DNA of 64,000 bases. Source: Clostridia bacterium (GTDB lineage: Bacteria > Bacillota > Clostridia > TANB77 > CAG-508). Within the stretch, counting starts at the first letter, position 1, and every line of letters starts with the position of its first letter. A program made the position numbers and the translations under genes. Location: NCBI GenBank assembly GCA_017469445.1, contig JAFUGK010000008.1:1-64000 (forward strand). Reading direction: 5' to 3'. The notes below the pieces were generated by a model. That model was not told where the DNA came from. It did no database searches and saw nothing but the letters and a program-made list of their open reading frames with translations. This document shows, piece by piece, positions 37,697 to 47,487 of this stretch.

Positions 37697-38161
37697 CTAG
37701 TTTAAAATTTCGCTCTGATTCATTAAAGCATCTTTATGAATTACTTTTTTCATTGTAACTTTTGTTCCAAGACCTACAATAGACTCTATTTTTACATCAT
37801 CCATAAAGCTTTCCATTATTGTAAATCCCATGCCAGACCTTTCTAAATTTGGTTTTGAAGTATATAATGGTTCTCGTGCTACCTCTATATTTTCTATTCC
37901 TTTACCTGTATCAGATATTTCAATTTGAATACTACCAGCATACATTTTACATTCAATTTTTATTATTCCTTCTCTGTCTTCGTATCCGTGAATTATTGCA
38001 TTTGTAACAGCCTCTGAAACTGCTGTTTTTATATCTGCTAACTCTTCTATACTTGGATCCAGTTGTGCAGCAAATGCAGCAACTGTTATTCTTGCAAAAG
38101 CCTCATTATTTGATTTACTTAAAAATTCTAGTTTCATCTCATTTTCATAGATATCACTCAT
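37697..38161 (-). CDS. spoIIAB: Anti-sigma-F factor SpoIIAB
   Basis: The 154-residue GHKL-type ATPase/kinase has EAVTNAIIHGY (N box), SDTGKGIENI (G1 box) and RSGMGFTIMESFMD (G2 region). It binds sigma-F and phosphorylates SpoIIAA on serine. A REP-like repeat separates it from spoIIAA by 78 nt, instead of the overlap or short gap usual in this operon. The ribosome binding site is AGGAG. Confidence 0.93.
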   Translation of the reverse strand: MSDIYENEMKLEFLSKSNNEAFARITVAAFAAQLDPSIEELADIKTAVSEAVTNAIIHGYEDREGIIKIECKMYAGSIQIEISDTGKGIENIEVAREPLYTSKPNLERSGMGFTIMESFMDDVKIESIVGLGTKVTMKKVIHKDALMNQSEILN

Positions 38162-38187
38162 TTATTTTTCTCCTTTCTTTCTAATGA

Positions 38188-38253
38188 CAGGGGATACTTC
38201 TTTAGCTTTAGCCATTCCTTTGTTGCTAAGAAATGTCCCCTACCCTTGTGGGC
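38188..38253. repeat. REP-like repeat between spoIIAA and spoIIAB
   Basis: AGGGGATACTTCTTTAGC (38189-38206) pairs imperfectly with GCTAAGAAATGTCCCCT (38225-38241). The GGGGACATTTC core belongs to the same general class as the other REP-like elements. It overlaps the last codons of spoIIAA; the TAG stop sits inside the right arm. Confidence 0.65.
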
Positions 38254-38587
38254 TGGTGATGTCAGTTTTCAATATATCACTCTTTTTTATAGGAATTATT
38301 TTAGATACACCCGACATTTCGAATACTTTTTCTAAACTAGGTTTAACATTAGCTAATTCCAAACTTCCTCCGAGCATTGACATAAGCTTATATCTTCCAA
38401 CTACCATTCCTATTCCTGAACTGTCCATAAAAGTAACGTTATTAAAATCAAATAAAGTTTTTTTAGGCATATATCTTTGAATCTCATAATCTGCCCTCCT
38501 TCTTATTTTTTCTGCTACATGATGATCTATTTCTTCTGTAATTTCCATAACCAATAACTTGTCCTCTTTTTGGTAATATACATTCAA
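38240..38587 (-). CDS. spoIIAA: Anti-anti-sigma factor SpoIIAA
   Basis: The 115-residue STAS-domain protein starts at TTG behind AAAGGAGG. The phosphorylatable Ser is in FMDSSGIGMVVGRY (about 54-67). It releases sigma-F by capturing SpoIIAB when unphosphorylated. The C-terminus ends in ITSPQG read from a REP-like repeat, so it may differ from that of relatives. It is the first gene of the spoIIA-sigF-spoIID operon. Confidence 0.93.
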   Translation of the reverse strand: MNVYYQKEDKLLVMEITEEIDHHVAEKIRRRADYEIQRYMPKKTLFDFNNVTFMDSSGIGMVVGRYKLMSMLGGSLELANVKPSLEKVFEMSGVSKIIPIKKSDILKTDITSPQG

Positions 38588-38618
38588 GCTATTCGCCTCC
38601 TTTAGTATATTATTTTAT

Positions 38619-38645
38619 ATTCTATTTTTTCCAATTTTTTCCTTT
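38619..38645 (-). promoter_or_regulatory. Sigma-H-type promoter of the spoIIA operon
   Basis: The reverse strand reads AAAGGAAAA, 11 nt, then ATAGAAT, matching the sigma-H consensus RnAGGAwWW-N11-12-RnnGAAT. It is about 32 nt before the spoIIAA start. Sigma-H control of spoIIA is established in Bacillus and Clostridium. Confidence 0.75.
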
Positions 38646-38672
38646 GATGAAATATAGGAAGTTTTGTCGGAA

Positions 38673-38734
38673 AATAAAAATGAGACACTATCCAAAAATT
38701 TTCTAAATTTTTTTGATAGTGTCTCATTTTTATT
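38673..38734. terminator. Terminator after WG-repeat gene
   Basis: A 20-bp perfect stem (38673-38692 with 38715-38734) carries GAGACACTATC on one arm. It lies 11 nt past the stop codon at 38746 and ahead of the spoIIA promoter. Confidence 0.85.
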
Positions 38735-38745
38735 CTAGTTTCCTT

Positions 38746-40281
38746 TTAAATATTAAACTCAATCGTTGGTTCTGCAGTTGTTTGCTGTGGTTGTTCTCCT
38801 TGATTTATTTCTGTATTTTCTTGCACTGTTTCTTGTGTTACATCTGCTTGATTTTGTGTTTGTTCTACTGTTTGTCCTTCTTGTGTTGTTGATTCCGCTG
38901 TTTCTGTTTGTTCTGTTGTTTGCCCAGTTGATTGTTGACTTAGTTTTAAATAATCATTTAATTCTATTGTTTGTTCACCATATGTTAAGTAGAATGTATC
39001 TTTTCCAGACATTGTTATAGAATAAATTTTATCAAATGCATATGGTGCTAGCAATTTTCCTGTTGAATTTATCATTCCATATTTTCCATCTTTGCATACT
39101 ACAATTCCTTCTATTTCTGGAATAATAAGTAAATTATTTTCTGAAGATCCTCTACTTGTTTTTGATATATATCCTAAACTGTCATATTCTAATGGTAAAA
39201 TTTGATTTCCATTTATATCTATAATACCCCATTTTTCATTTCTTAAAACTGGAATACAATTATCAAATAATAACATATTATTTGTTATATTATTGCTTGG
39301 ATAAAGTGATGAATTAATTCCAATTTGATTATATTCTATGTATACTATTCTTTGCCCATTTCTATCTAAAACACCACTCACATTTCCATTTCTAACATAA
39401 TACAATCTTAATTCATTATCTAATACTTTTATTTCATCATAATTCAAGTCAATTTTTTGTGCTCCATCATCTGATAATATTCCAACTTTTTTATTACTTG
39501 TCACAAAAAATTCTTGTGTCTTTTCTTCGAAAGTAATTGCATCATATTTTGCACCTATAATATTTTTATTATCTAATGTTACTACCCCATATTTTGTAGA
39601 TGTTACTCTTCCGTTTGTGTCAGTCTCTGTTTGAGATATAACTAACATACCATATAATATTGCTTTTGAATTAGCAAAACTTGTATCAATTCCTGCATAA
39701 TTATAATTATTAACTGCTATTTGTTGATAATATGATACCAATCTATCTAATGTTGTTATTTGTATCCTATTTTTCTCTTGATTATATGTAAATTGTAAAT
39801 TGCATGCTTTTTCTATTGCATCCTCTAAACAATATAGTTTGCCATTTAGAGATTTTACTGATTCTTGTACTTCGTACCATTCATAGTTAGCTGATGTGTC
39901 ATTTGGATTAATCTTATAAATTCTATTTGAACCTAGCTCGAATCCTGTTACTTCATTTCTAGATTGTATATAGCATTTAGAATTATCCTCAGTATGTTTG
40001 TTATATTCACCTTGAAAATATCTATAACCTACAAGTGGTGCAAAATCATTAATAGATATATATGTTTTTCCACTTTCATCATCAAACACAAATAATTCCT
40101 TTGACATTGCTACTTGCTTATTATCTATAAGCATTTTTAAAGTTTGTGAATCTTTGTAAAAAACATACATATAAATTCCTAAAACTATAAAGAGTGCCAC
40201 AACCGCAACTATTATAGAAATTATAATAATTTTCTTTATTTTATTATCCTTGGGCTGAATACTTTGTCCTCCTAAATTCAT
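38746..40281 (-). CDS. WG-repeat membrane protein
   Basis: The ATG at 40281 has TAGGAGG; the in-frame codon at 40311 lies inside the tgt end. The 511-residue product has an N-terminal transmembrane helix (about 17-40), then a region rich in WG-type beta repeats such as KWGIIDINGNQILPLEYDSLG and KYGMINSTGKLLAPYAFDKI. The C-terminal 65 residues are Gln/Thr/Glu-rich. WG repeats form an outside-facing beta structure of unknown binding role. It lies 10 nt after tgt and is likely co-transcribed. Confidence 0.8.
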   Translation of the reverse strand: MNLGGQSIQPKDNKIKKIIIISIIVAVVALFIVLGIYMYVFYKDSQTLKMLIDNKQVAMSKELFVFDDESGKTYISINDFAPLVGYRYFQGEYNKHTEDNSKCYIQSRNEVTGFELGSNRIYKINPNDTSANYEWYEVQESVKSLNGKLYCLEDAIEKACNLQFTYNQEKNRIQITTLDRLVSYYQQIAVNNYNYAGIDTSFANSKAILYGMLVISQTETDTNGRVTSTKYGVVTLDNKNIIGAKYDAITFEEKTQEFFVTSNKKVGILSDDGAQKIDLNYDEIKVLDNELRLYYVRNGNVSGVLDRNGQRIVYIEYNQIGINSSLYPSNNITNNMLLFDNCIPVLRNEKWGIIDINGNQILPLEYDSLGYISKTSRGSSENNLLIIPEIEGIVVCKDGKYGMINSTGKLLAPYAFDKIYSITMSGKDTFYLTYGEQTIELNDYLKLSQQSTGQTTEQTETAESTTQEGQTVEQTQNQADVTQETVQENTEINQGEQPQQTTAEPTIEFNI

Positions 40282-40291
40282 ATAAATCCTC

Positions 40292-41434
<1,143 letters not shown>

Positions 41435-41452
41435 TTATCCATTAAAAATATA

Positions 41453-41549
41453 GGTACAAAGTAGCCCAACGTAGGTGATGCATTTTTCTTTCGAATACTT
41501 GGAGAAAGAAAATATCCATCACCGGTTAAGATTGGGCGGATCTCTGTGC
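41453..41549. ncRNA. Structured element between queA and tgt
   Basis: A nearly uninterrupted hairpin of about 97 nt has stacked stems GTACAAAG/CTCTGTGC, GCCCAA/TTGGGC, GGTGATG/CATCACC and TTTTTCTTTC/GAGAAAGAAAA, separated by asymmetric internal loops. Read on the reverse strand it would form part of the leader ahead of tgt. It is too long for a preQ1-I aptamer and I see no preQ1-II or preQ1-III signature. It could be a regulatory RNA or another dispersed structured element; orientation is ambiguous because the fold is symmetrical. Confidence 0.5.
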
Positions 41550-41557
41550 AATTAATA

Positions 41558-42583
41558 TTAAATTATCAGCATTGCATCTCCAAAGCTAAAAAACATATAT
41601 TTTTCTTCAACAGCTATTTTATATGCTTCCATTATAAAATCTCTTCCAGCTAAAGCTGAAACAAGCATTACCAAAGTTGATTTTGGTAAATGGAAATTGG
41701 TAATCAAAGCATCTAGACATTTAAATTTATATCCTGGATAAATAAATATACTAGTATCTCTTTCAGTTTCTTTTACAAATCCATTTTCATCTGCAACTGT
41801 CTCAATAACTCTGCATGAAGTTGTCCCACATGCAATTACTTTATGTCCGCTTCTTTTTGCACTATTAATTTTATCTACATCTTCTTGCTTTATATAAAAA
41901 TGTTCTGAATGCATTTCATGCTCTTCTATGTTTTCTACTTTTACAGGTCTAAATGTTCCAATTCCTACATGGAGTGTGACTTTTGCTATTTGTATACCTT
42001 TTTCTTCTATCTTTTCTAATAGTTCTTCAGTAAAATGTAACCCTGCTGTTGGTGCTGCAGCTGAACCATCATATTTTGCATATACTGTTTGATATCTATC
42101 TTTTTCTTTTAAGCTTTCTGTAATATATGGTGGAAGTGGCATTAATCCAATTTTATCTAATATTTCATTAAAAATTCCATTATAACTAAATTCTACTTTT
42201 CTATTTCCATTTGGCATTACTTCTAATATTTTACCTTTAAGTAGACCATCTCCAAAAATTACTTCTGCTCCTTCTTTTAATCTTCTACCTGGTTTTACCA
42301 TAACTTCCCACATATCATTTTCTATTCTTTTTAGTAATAGAAATTCTACATTTATACCTGTGTCTGTTTTTTCCCCAAGTAGCCTTGCTGGTAGCACTTT
42401 AGTGTTATTTATAACTAAACAATCTCCTGGCTCTAAATAATCTATAATATCTTTAAAAATTTTGTGTTCAATACTATGATATTTTCTATTTAATACCAAT
42501 AATCTTGCTTCATCTCTTTTATCACTTGGATGTTGTGCAATTAATTCTTTTGGTAATTCATAATCAAATTCTGCTATATTCAT
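41558..42583 (-). CDS. queA: S-adenosylmethionine:tRNA ribosyltransferase-isomerase
   Basis: The 341-residue protein has [14 protein letters not shown] at the N-terminus, [31 protein letters not shown] and [18 protein letters not shown], all characteristic of QueA. It transfers and rearranges the ribosyl part of SAM onto preQ1-tRNA to give epoxyqueuosine. Its ATG overlaps the stop of the HEFLH protein gene by one base. It is followed by tgt. Confidence 0.96.
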   Translation of the reverse strand: MNIAEFDYELPKELIAQHPSDKRDEARLLVLNRKYHSIEHKIFKDIIDYLEPGDCLVINNTKVLPARLLGEKTDTGINVEFLLLKRIENDMWEVMVKPGRRLKEGAEVIFGDGLLKGKILEVMPNGNRKVEFSYNGIFNEILDKIGLMPLPPYITESLKEKDRYQTVYAKYDGSAAAPTAGLHFTEELLEKIEEKGIQIAKVTLHVGIGTFRPVKVENIEEHEMHSEHFYIKQEDVDKINSAKRSGHKVIACGTTSCRVIETVADENGFVKETERDTSIFIYPGYKFKCLDALITNFHLPKSTLVMLVSALAGRDFIMEAYKIAVEEKYMFFSFGDAMLII

Positions 42584-43968
42584 TACGTTTCTCCTTGCTC
42601 GTTAATATAATTTAATTTTACTTTTTGAAATAATCTTATAAAGTTTTTAACTAAATCTCTTATTTCTTCTATTATGTTTTGTGGTTCATGTTCTATATCT
42701 ATGCTAGTAAAAAATGAAAAGTCACTCTCTTGTACTGGCTTTAAAGTATATACAACTGGGTCTAATCCATATGTATTGCCATTTGAATCTTTTATTGTAT
42801 GATTCATATAATCTATATACCACTGCTTTAATCCAGTTACTTTTTGATTTTTATATCCATATTTCTCATTATCATGTAATTCTGGTCTCTCATAACCAAA
42901 TTCTTTGGAATTTCTTTCAAATGTATGTAAAAACTCATGCACAAAAACTTCTTCAGGAAATTCATTTACTCTAGGTGCATAACGATATACATAACTTTTA
43001 TTATTATTAGGAAGTCTTATGTTTGAAAAACCTAATCCTTTATATTCCATACCTCCAAGTCCTATCCAATCATTTACAGGTATTTCTATTTTTTCAGATA
43101 AATCTCCCAATTTTACACCTATAAATATATGGTCATATTCTTTCATAGATAAATACTTATCTAGCACTAAATGTATATCTTCTGGGCTTACATAGTATGC
43201 ATTTTTTTCGTCATATGATAAAGATGTTATTGGCTCATATATTTGTATAATATCATAATTAATTTGAATTTTTCCTGCTGAAAATTCTTCAAATGAGCTC
43301 TTAAATCTAGCCATATTTTCCATCAATTCTTGAATTTCATCATTTCCCATAGATATCCTATATTCCTTCATAATCCCATCTTGATTTAATGTTACATTAA
43401 GATTATTAAATATTAAAAAAATATAATTCCATTCATTTGATGTATCTGTAACACCTCTTTTTACACTTATATTATCAAACCATGCAGTTCCTGTGCATAC
43501 ATCATCATATCCACCTAATCTAAATCCTATATTTACCTTTGTTTGATTCTTGGAATTAAAGTATAGGGTAAGTTCTGTCCAATCATTAGTCCCTGTAATA
43601 TAGTTTGATCTTGCCACAGTTCCCTCTATGCTTATTTGAGCTCCTCCACCTTTATTAGGTGTTTTAGCTACAACATTTTCTGTTTTTACCAAACAACTTA
43701 CTTTATAAGAAGTATTTGGGGTAACTTCCATTTCTTTAAATATCATTGCATCATTATATGTTGGTGATTCAATCTTATAGCTTGCCTTTTCTCCATATTT
43801 AACATTAAAATCTCTAGAAAATTTAGATGAATACAAATTTTGTTCAGCTCTTACAAAATCATTCAAATTTTTTTCTTTATAAATTCCATACACCTGTATA
43901 AATATGTATATTACTATTATTAGCATTATAAATGATAATATTTTTCTAAAAGGATTTCTTTTTTCCAT
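42583..43968 (-). CDS. Secreted or membrane-anchored HEFLH metallopeptidase-like protein with carbohydrate-binding-like domain
   Basis: The 461-residue product has an N-terminal membrane anchor (about 8-26) and a beta-rich region at about 40-170 with [25 protein letters not shown] and [13 protein letters not shown], resembling a CBM4/9-type carbohydrate-binding fold. The C-terminal domain carries [18 protein letters not shown], an HExxH zinc motif. It is probably an extracytoplasmic zinc protease acting on wall or extracellular material; the family is not recognised. Overlap with queA suggests co-transcription, which is functionally unexpected. Confidence 0.7.
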   Translation of the reverse strand: MEKRNPFRKILSFIMLIIVIYIFIQVYGIYKEKNLNDFVRAEQNLYSSKFSRDFNVKYGEKASYKIESPTYNDAMIFKEMEVTPNTSYKVSCLVKTENVVAKTPNKGGGAQISIEGTVARSNYITGTNDWTELTLYFNSKNQTKVNIGFRLGGYDDVCTGTAWFDNISVKRGVTDTSNEWNYIFLIFNNLNVTLNQDGIMKEYRISMGNDEIQELMENMARFKSSFEEFSAGKIQINYDIIQIYEPITSLSYDEKNAYYVSPEDIHLVLDKYLSMKEYDHIFIGVKLGDLSEKIEIPVNDWIGLGGMEYKGLGFSNIRLPNNNKSYVYRYAPRVNEFPEEVFVHEFLHTFERNSKEFGYERPELHDNEKYGYKNQKVTGLKQWYIDYMNHTIKDSNGNTYGLDPVVYTLKPVQESDFSFFTSIDIEHEPQNIIEEIRDLVKNFIRLFQKVKLNYINEQGET

Positions 43969-44101
43969 AAATTACTCCTTATTTTATCATATGTATATAT
44001 TATATCTTATTATAAAAAGCAATTCAATAAATTTGTTTTATTTTGATATGAAAAATTTTTAATATTTTTAGTTAGTAATTATTAAGAAATTTCTTTTAAT
44101 A

Positions 44102-44149
44102 AAACAAAATAGGAGGAAAGCAAACTTCACTCTCCTCCTAATTTTGTTT
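44102..44149. terminator. Intrinsic terminator
   Basis: A 16-bp stem with AGGAGGA/TCCTCCT and flanking A and T tracts lies about 12 nt beyond the stop codon at 44161 (reverse strand). Confidence 0.8.
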
Positions 44150-44160
44150 GTACTACTTAC

Positions 44161-44358
44161 TTAATACTGAATTCCCCCTTTCGGGAAAATCCGGATTTTG
44201 TCCTTCTTAAAAATCACAGCATCTTCACCGTTTTTAATCCAAAACGCAAGTTTTTCAGGATCCAAATCCTTTAGCCGGTACTGAACATAATCTTTTTTAT
44301 TTTCTTTACCGGTAAGCTCAAATACAGGGGTAATTTCAATAATCTGTTTAATGTGCAT
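44161..44358 (-). CDS. Hypothetical 65-residue protein
   Basis: The ATG at 44358 follows AGAGGAGG. The product is a short basic/acidic mixed protein, IIEITPVFELTGKENKKDYVQYRL then AFWIKNGEDAVIFKKDKIRIF, probably a small beta-rich domain. It is bounded by a terminator and is visibly richer in GC than its neighbours, so it may have been acquired. No family is recognised. Confidence 0.6.
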   Translation of the reverse strand: MHIKQIIEITPVFELTGKENKKDYVQYRLKDLDPEKLAFWIKNGEDAVIFKKDKIRIFPKGGIQY

Positions 44359-44426
44359 AGTACGTAGTACCTCCTCTAAAATTGATATACATATATTATA
44401 CTATTTTTTATGCAATTTGTCAAAAA

Positions 44427-44690
44427 TTATTCTCGCCTACCTTCACACATACACATTATAATTTTTATAATTGCTAAAATAAATAGTACTATAGCTAATA
44501 CTATTAATGCAGCTAAAGCTCCTAATATTGTTTCTGAAACAGCTGCACCTATTATTAAACCTAGTGTTAAAGCAAAAAGAGTAATTAAAATTGTTAAAAC
44601 TATAAATCCACAGCTTGCTCTGCATCCTCTACATCTACATTTTCTTCTGTTATTATTTTCGTTACATGTTATACTAATTTGTGGTTCCAC
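44427..44690 (-). CDS. Small two-helix membrane protein with Cys-rich N-terminus
   Basis: The start is set at the GTG at 44690, which has GGAGG 8 nt upstream; the in-frame ATG at 44705 would include that site and lacks its own. The 87-residue protein begins EPQISITCNENNNRRKCRCRGCRASCG, a Cys/Arg-rich cytoplasmic-type segment. Two hydrophobic helices follow (about 27-51 and 54-78) and then a short CMCEG tail. The cysteines could bind metal. Function is unknown. Confidence 0.65.
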   Translation of the reverse strand: MEPQISITCNENNNRRKCRCRGCRASCGFIVLTILITLFALTLGLIIGAAVSETILGALAALIVLAIVLFILAIIKIIMCMCEGRRE

Positions 44691-44790
44691 ATATTCCACC
44701 TCCATTCGAAAATGGCTATATAGTATAATATGTTTTAAAAATATTTTAGTTACATTTTATATTTTTTCTATTATTTATTTCAAATTTGTA

Positions 44791-44819
44791 TTAACATTTT
44801 ACATTTTTTGTGATATTAT
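44791..44819 (+). promoter_or_regulatory. Promoter of HdeD-like gene
   Basis: TTAACA and TATTAT lie 17 nt apart, about 39 nt before the start at 44858. Confidence 0.65.
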
Positions 44820-44857
44820 GTAGAAAAAGATTTTGATTATTGAATGGAGGTATTTTT

Positions 44858-45397
44858 ATGAATGATTTTATAAAAAAATACAGTAAAGATTCTTTACTTG
44901 TTTCAGCAGTTTTAATTATACTAGCATTATTTTTAATATTTAAACCTGGTCTTTCTATAAATATAGTGATGACAGCTGTTGGTATTGTTCTTGCATTTTA
45001 TGGAGTAGTTCAAACATATTCATATTTTTCACACAGTAAAGAAATAGAATTTTTCAATTTTCAATTAGTATTTGGTTTACTTGGAATCTTAGCAGGACTT
45101 GTATTTATATTTAACCCAACATTTATTTATGGAATTTTACCTTTAGCTATCGGACTTTGGATAGTTGTAAAAAGCGTTACTTCATTACAGTTAGCTCTAA
45201 ACATTAAAAACTCTGGTGGAGATAATTGGCAGCTTATGCTTATACTTTCTCTCTTAACATTGGTACTTGGAATTGTAATTGTTGTAAATCCTTTTGAAGC
45301 TTTGGAAGCAGCAGTTTCTATATGTGGTGGATTCTTATTAGTTTCTGAACTAATTAACCTATTTGAAACTGTTTATATGTTAAGAATGATGAAATAA
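44858..45397 (+). CDS. HdeD/DUF308-family membrane protein
   Basis: The ATG at 44858 has GGAGG 9 nt upstream; the in-frame TTG at 44840 does not. The 179-residue product has six hydrophobic helices, with SLLVSAVLIILALFLIF at the start and GIVLAFYGVVQTYSYF, the pattern of DUF308/HdeD proteins. HdeD in E. coli is linked to acid resistance; the role in Bacillota is unknown. It is monocistronic. Confidence 0.75.
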   Translation: MNDFIKKYSKDSLLVSAVLIILALFLIFKPGLSINIVMTAVGIVLAFYGVVQTYSYFSHSKEIEFFNFQLVFGLLGILAGLVFIFNPTFIYGILPLAIGLWIVVKSVTSLQLALNIKNSGGDNWQLMLILSLLTLVLGIVIVVNPFEALEAAVSICGGFLLVSELINLFETVYMLRMMK

Positions 45398-45422
45398 AAT
45401 TCTGTAAAAATTAAAACCAAAA

Positions 45423-45470
45423 AAGATACGATTATATATTAAATTGAAATTTAATATATAATCGTATCTT
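45423..45470. terminator. Bidirectional terminator
   Basis: A 22-bp perfect stem with a 4-nt loop lies between the convergent HdeD-like and RNHCP genes. Confidence 0.85.
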
Positions 45471-45499
45471 GATTTATATATATACATATTTAAAATCTT

Positions 45500-45808
45500 T
45501 TAATGTTTAGCACTTAATTTTATAATTAAATCCATATTATCATCTTTTGCAGCTTTATTTTTTCTAATCTTTCCACACTTTTTACACTTAAATATTATAA
45601 CATATCCCTTTTTCCCGTCTATCTCAAGTCCTATTGGTTCTAAGTCTCCATGACATTCTTCTGCCCTATCTCCAGGATTTTTATCTACATGCATTGAATG
45701 CAAACAAAAAGGGCAATGATTTCTACAAGAATAGCCTAGTTTTTCTACGTGTTTTCCACAATTATTGCACACAAATTCTTCATCAATTTCAGTAAAATTT
45801 CTTTCCAT
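45500..45808 (-). CDS. RNHCP-domain zinc-ribbon protein
   Basis: The ATG at 45808 follows AAAGGAG; an in-frame codon at 45901 lies within the upstream kinase gene. The 102-residue product has CNNCGKHV, then YSCRNHCPFCLHSMHVD, the RNHCP motif that names the family, and a second Cys pair CKKCGKIRKNK. The cysteines should bind zinc. Function is unknown. It begins 14 nt after the stop of the nucleoside-kinase-like gene. Confidence 0.82.
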   Translation of the reverse strand: MERNFTEIDEEFVCNNCGKHVEKLGYSCRNHCPFCLHSMHVDKNPGDRAEECHGDLEPIGLEIDGKKGYVIIFKCKKCGKIRKNKAAKDDNMDLIIKLSAKH

Positions 45809-45821
45809 CTCAAAGACTCCT

Positions 45822-47462
45822 TTAAGCTCCAAATATACTTTCCCCAATAAATTCCCTAAGCAAAGACTGATTTGGAATATATTTTGGATCAATTGGTTCA
45901 AAATATCTAAGCATTCGATATAATCGTTTTGCTTCTGAATATTCTCTGTGTGTGTTATCTATTTCAGCAAGTAATGGCATTGCATAATTTCTAAGAACTC
46001 CTAATTCATATACTAGTGATGTATTAAACATTGCATCTGCAGTTTCTTGAAATGGAAATATATTTGCATTTTCTCCTCTTGTTACAGAAGGCCACATTTC
46101 AAGTGTATGTAGTGCGCTATATCCTCTGTAATTATAGTCTCTTACTATTCTTCTAATTAATCTTGTATCTGTTGTAGAAATTCTATTAAAATAATCTATG
46201 TTAAGTACAGTAAGTGCACTTATGTATATCTTGTATTTTACTTCTTTTGGTATATATGCTGTTAATTTATCATTTAAGCAGTGAATTCCTTCAATTACAA
46301 GAATTTCATCTGATTTCATTCTTTTCTTATTTCCATTAAATTTCTTGCTGCCTGTTATAAAATCAAATGTTGGTAGTTCTACTTCTTCTCCATTTATAAG
46401 TCCTTTTAAATTACTATTAAAAAGCTCTAAATCAATTGCATTTATAGATTCAAAATCGTATTTTCCATTTTTGTCTCTTGGTGTTTGTTCTCTTTCTACA
46501 AAATAATTATCTACAGATAAAGTAAATGGTTTTATACCATTTACTCTCAGCTGAATTCCTAGTCTTTGTGCAAATGTAGTTTTTCCAGATGATGATGGGC
46601 CTGCAATTAAGATTACTTTTACATTTTTTCTTGATACTATATCATCTGCAATATTGGCAATTTTTTTCTCATGAAGAGCTTCGTCTACTAAAATTGTGGT
46701 TTTTATTTCATCATCTTTTACTTTTTTATTTAATTTATATACTGTACTAACATCTAATACCCTATGCAAATCCGCATATTCATCTAATGTTTTTAACATT
46801 TTAGGTTTTTCTACAAATGGTCCTAATTTATGCGGATTCTGCCTACTTGGATATCTTAATATTATTCCTCTTCCATATTTTAAAATATCAAATATCTTTA
46901 TATATCCTGTAGAAATTGGCATAACTCCATAAAAATAATTATAATAATCTTCACAGTAATATAGCATTACTTCTGGTTTTTCCTCATTATCTAGTTGCAA
47001 TCTACCTCTTAATGTTTTTTCTTTTTTATAAAAAACCTCTGCATCTTCTTTTGACATCATAACTTTTGTGATTTTTAAGTCTTTATCTACTATTTCTTGC
47101 ATTCTTTTCTTTACATTTTCTACCATTTCATCTGTTATTTCCATATTATCTATTTCGCATAATATAGAATTAGATATTTGATAGTTTACTGTTATAAGTG
47201 CTTCTTTATATAATTCTGCAAAAGCTTTAGACATAATATATGCTAATCCTCTTGTATAAATTCGTTTTCCATCTTTATTGGTTCCATCTATTAATTCAAT
47301 AACTCCATCTTTATTTATTTCATAATCTAAAGATTTTACTTCATTATTAAATCTGCACCCTATAATATCCCTATCTGATTGTTCAATTTCATTTTTAAAA
47401 ATATCTATTACTTTTGTTCCCTTTTCTATTTCTAATAATTTGCCATTGTATTCTATTTTCAT
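45822..47462 (-). CDS. Nucleoside (uridine) kinase-like protein with ThrRS-type N-terminal domain
   Basis: The ATG at 47462 has GGAGG upstream. The 546-residue protein begins with a TGS-like and threonyl-tRNA-synthetase second-additional-domain-like half (about 1-220). A PRK/uridine kinase domain then shows GPSSSGKTTFAQRL (about 287-300), SVDNYFV and a C-terminal lid. This two-part architecture is common in Clostridia and usually annotated as nucleoside kinase. The role of the tRNA-synthetase-like half is unknown. It precedes the RNHCP gene and follows ppdK. Confidence 0.85.
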   Translation of the reverse strand: MKIEYNGKLLEIEKGTKVIDIFKNEIEQSDRDIIGCRFNNEVKSLDYEINKDGVIELIDGTNKDGKRIYTRGLAYIMSKAFAELYKEALITVNYQISNSILCEIDNMEITDEMVENVKKRMQEIVDKDLKITKVMMSKEDAEVFYKKEKTLRGRLQLDNEEKPEVMLYYCEDYYNYFYGVMPISTGYIKIFDILKYGRGIILRYPSRQNPHKLGPFVEKPKMLKTLDEYADLHRVLDVSTVYKLNKKVKDDEIKTTILVDEALHEKKIANIADDIVSRKNVKVILIAGPSSSGKTTFAQRLGIQLRVNGIKPFTLSVDNYFVEREQTPRDKNGKYDFESINAIDLELFNSNLKGLINGEEVELPTFDFITGSKKFNGNKKRMKSDEILVIEGIHCLNDKLTAYIPKEVKYKIYISALTVLNIDYFNRISTTDTRLIRRIVRDYNYRGYSALHTLEMWPSVTRGENANIFPFQETADAMFNTSLVYELGVLRNYAMPLLAEIDNTHREYSEAKRLYRMLRYFEPIDPKYIPNQSLLREFIGESIFGA

Positions 47463-47487
47463 ATATTCCTCCAACTATGCAATATAT

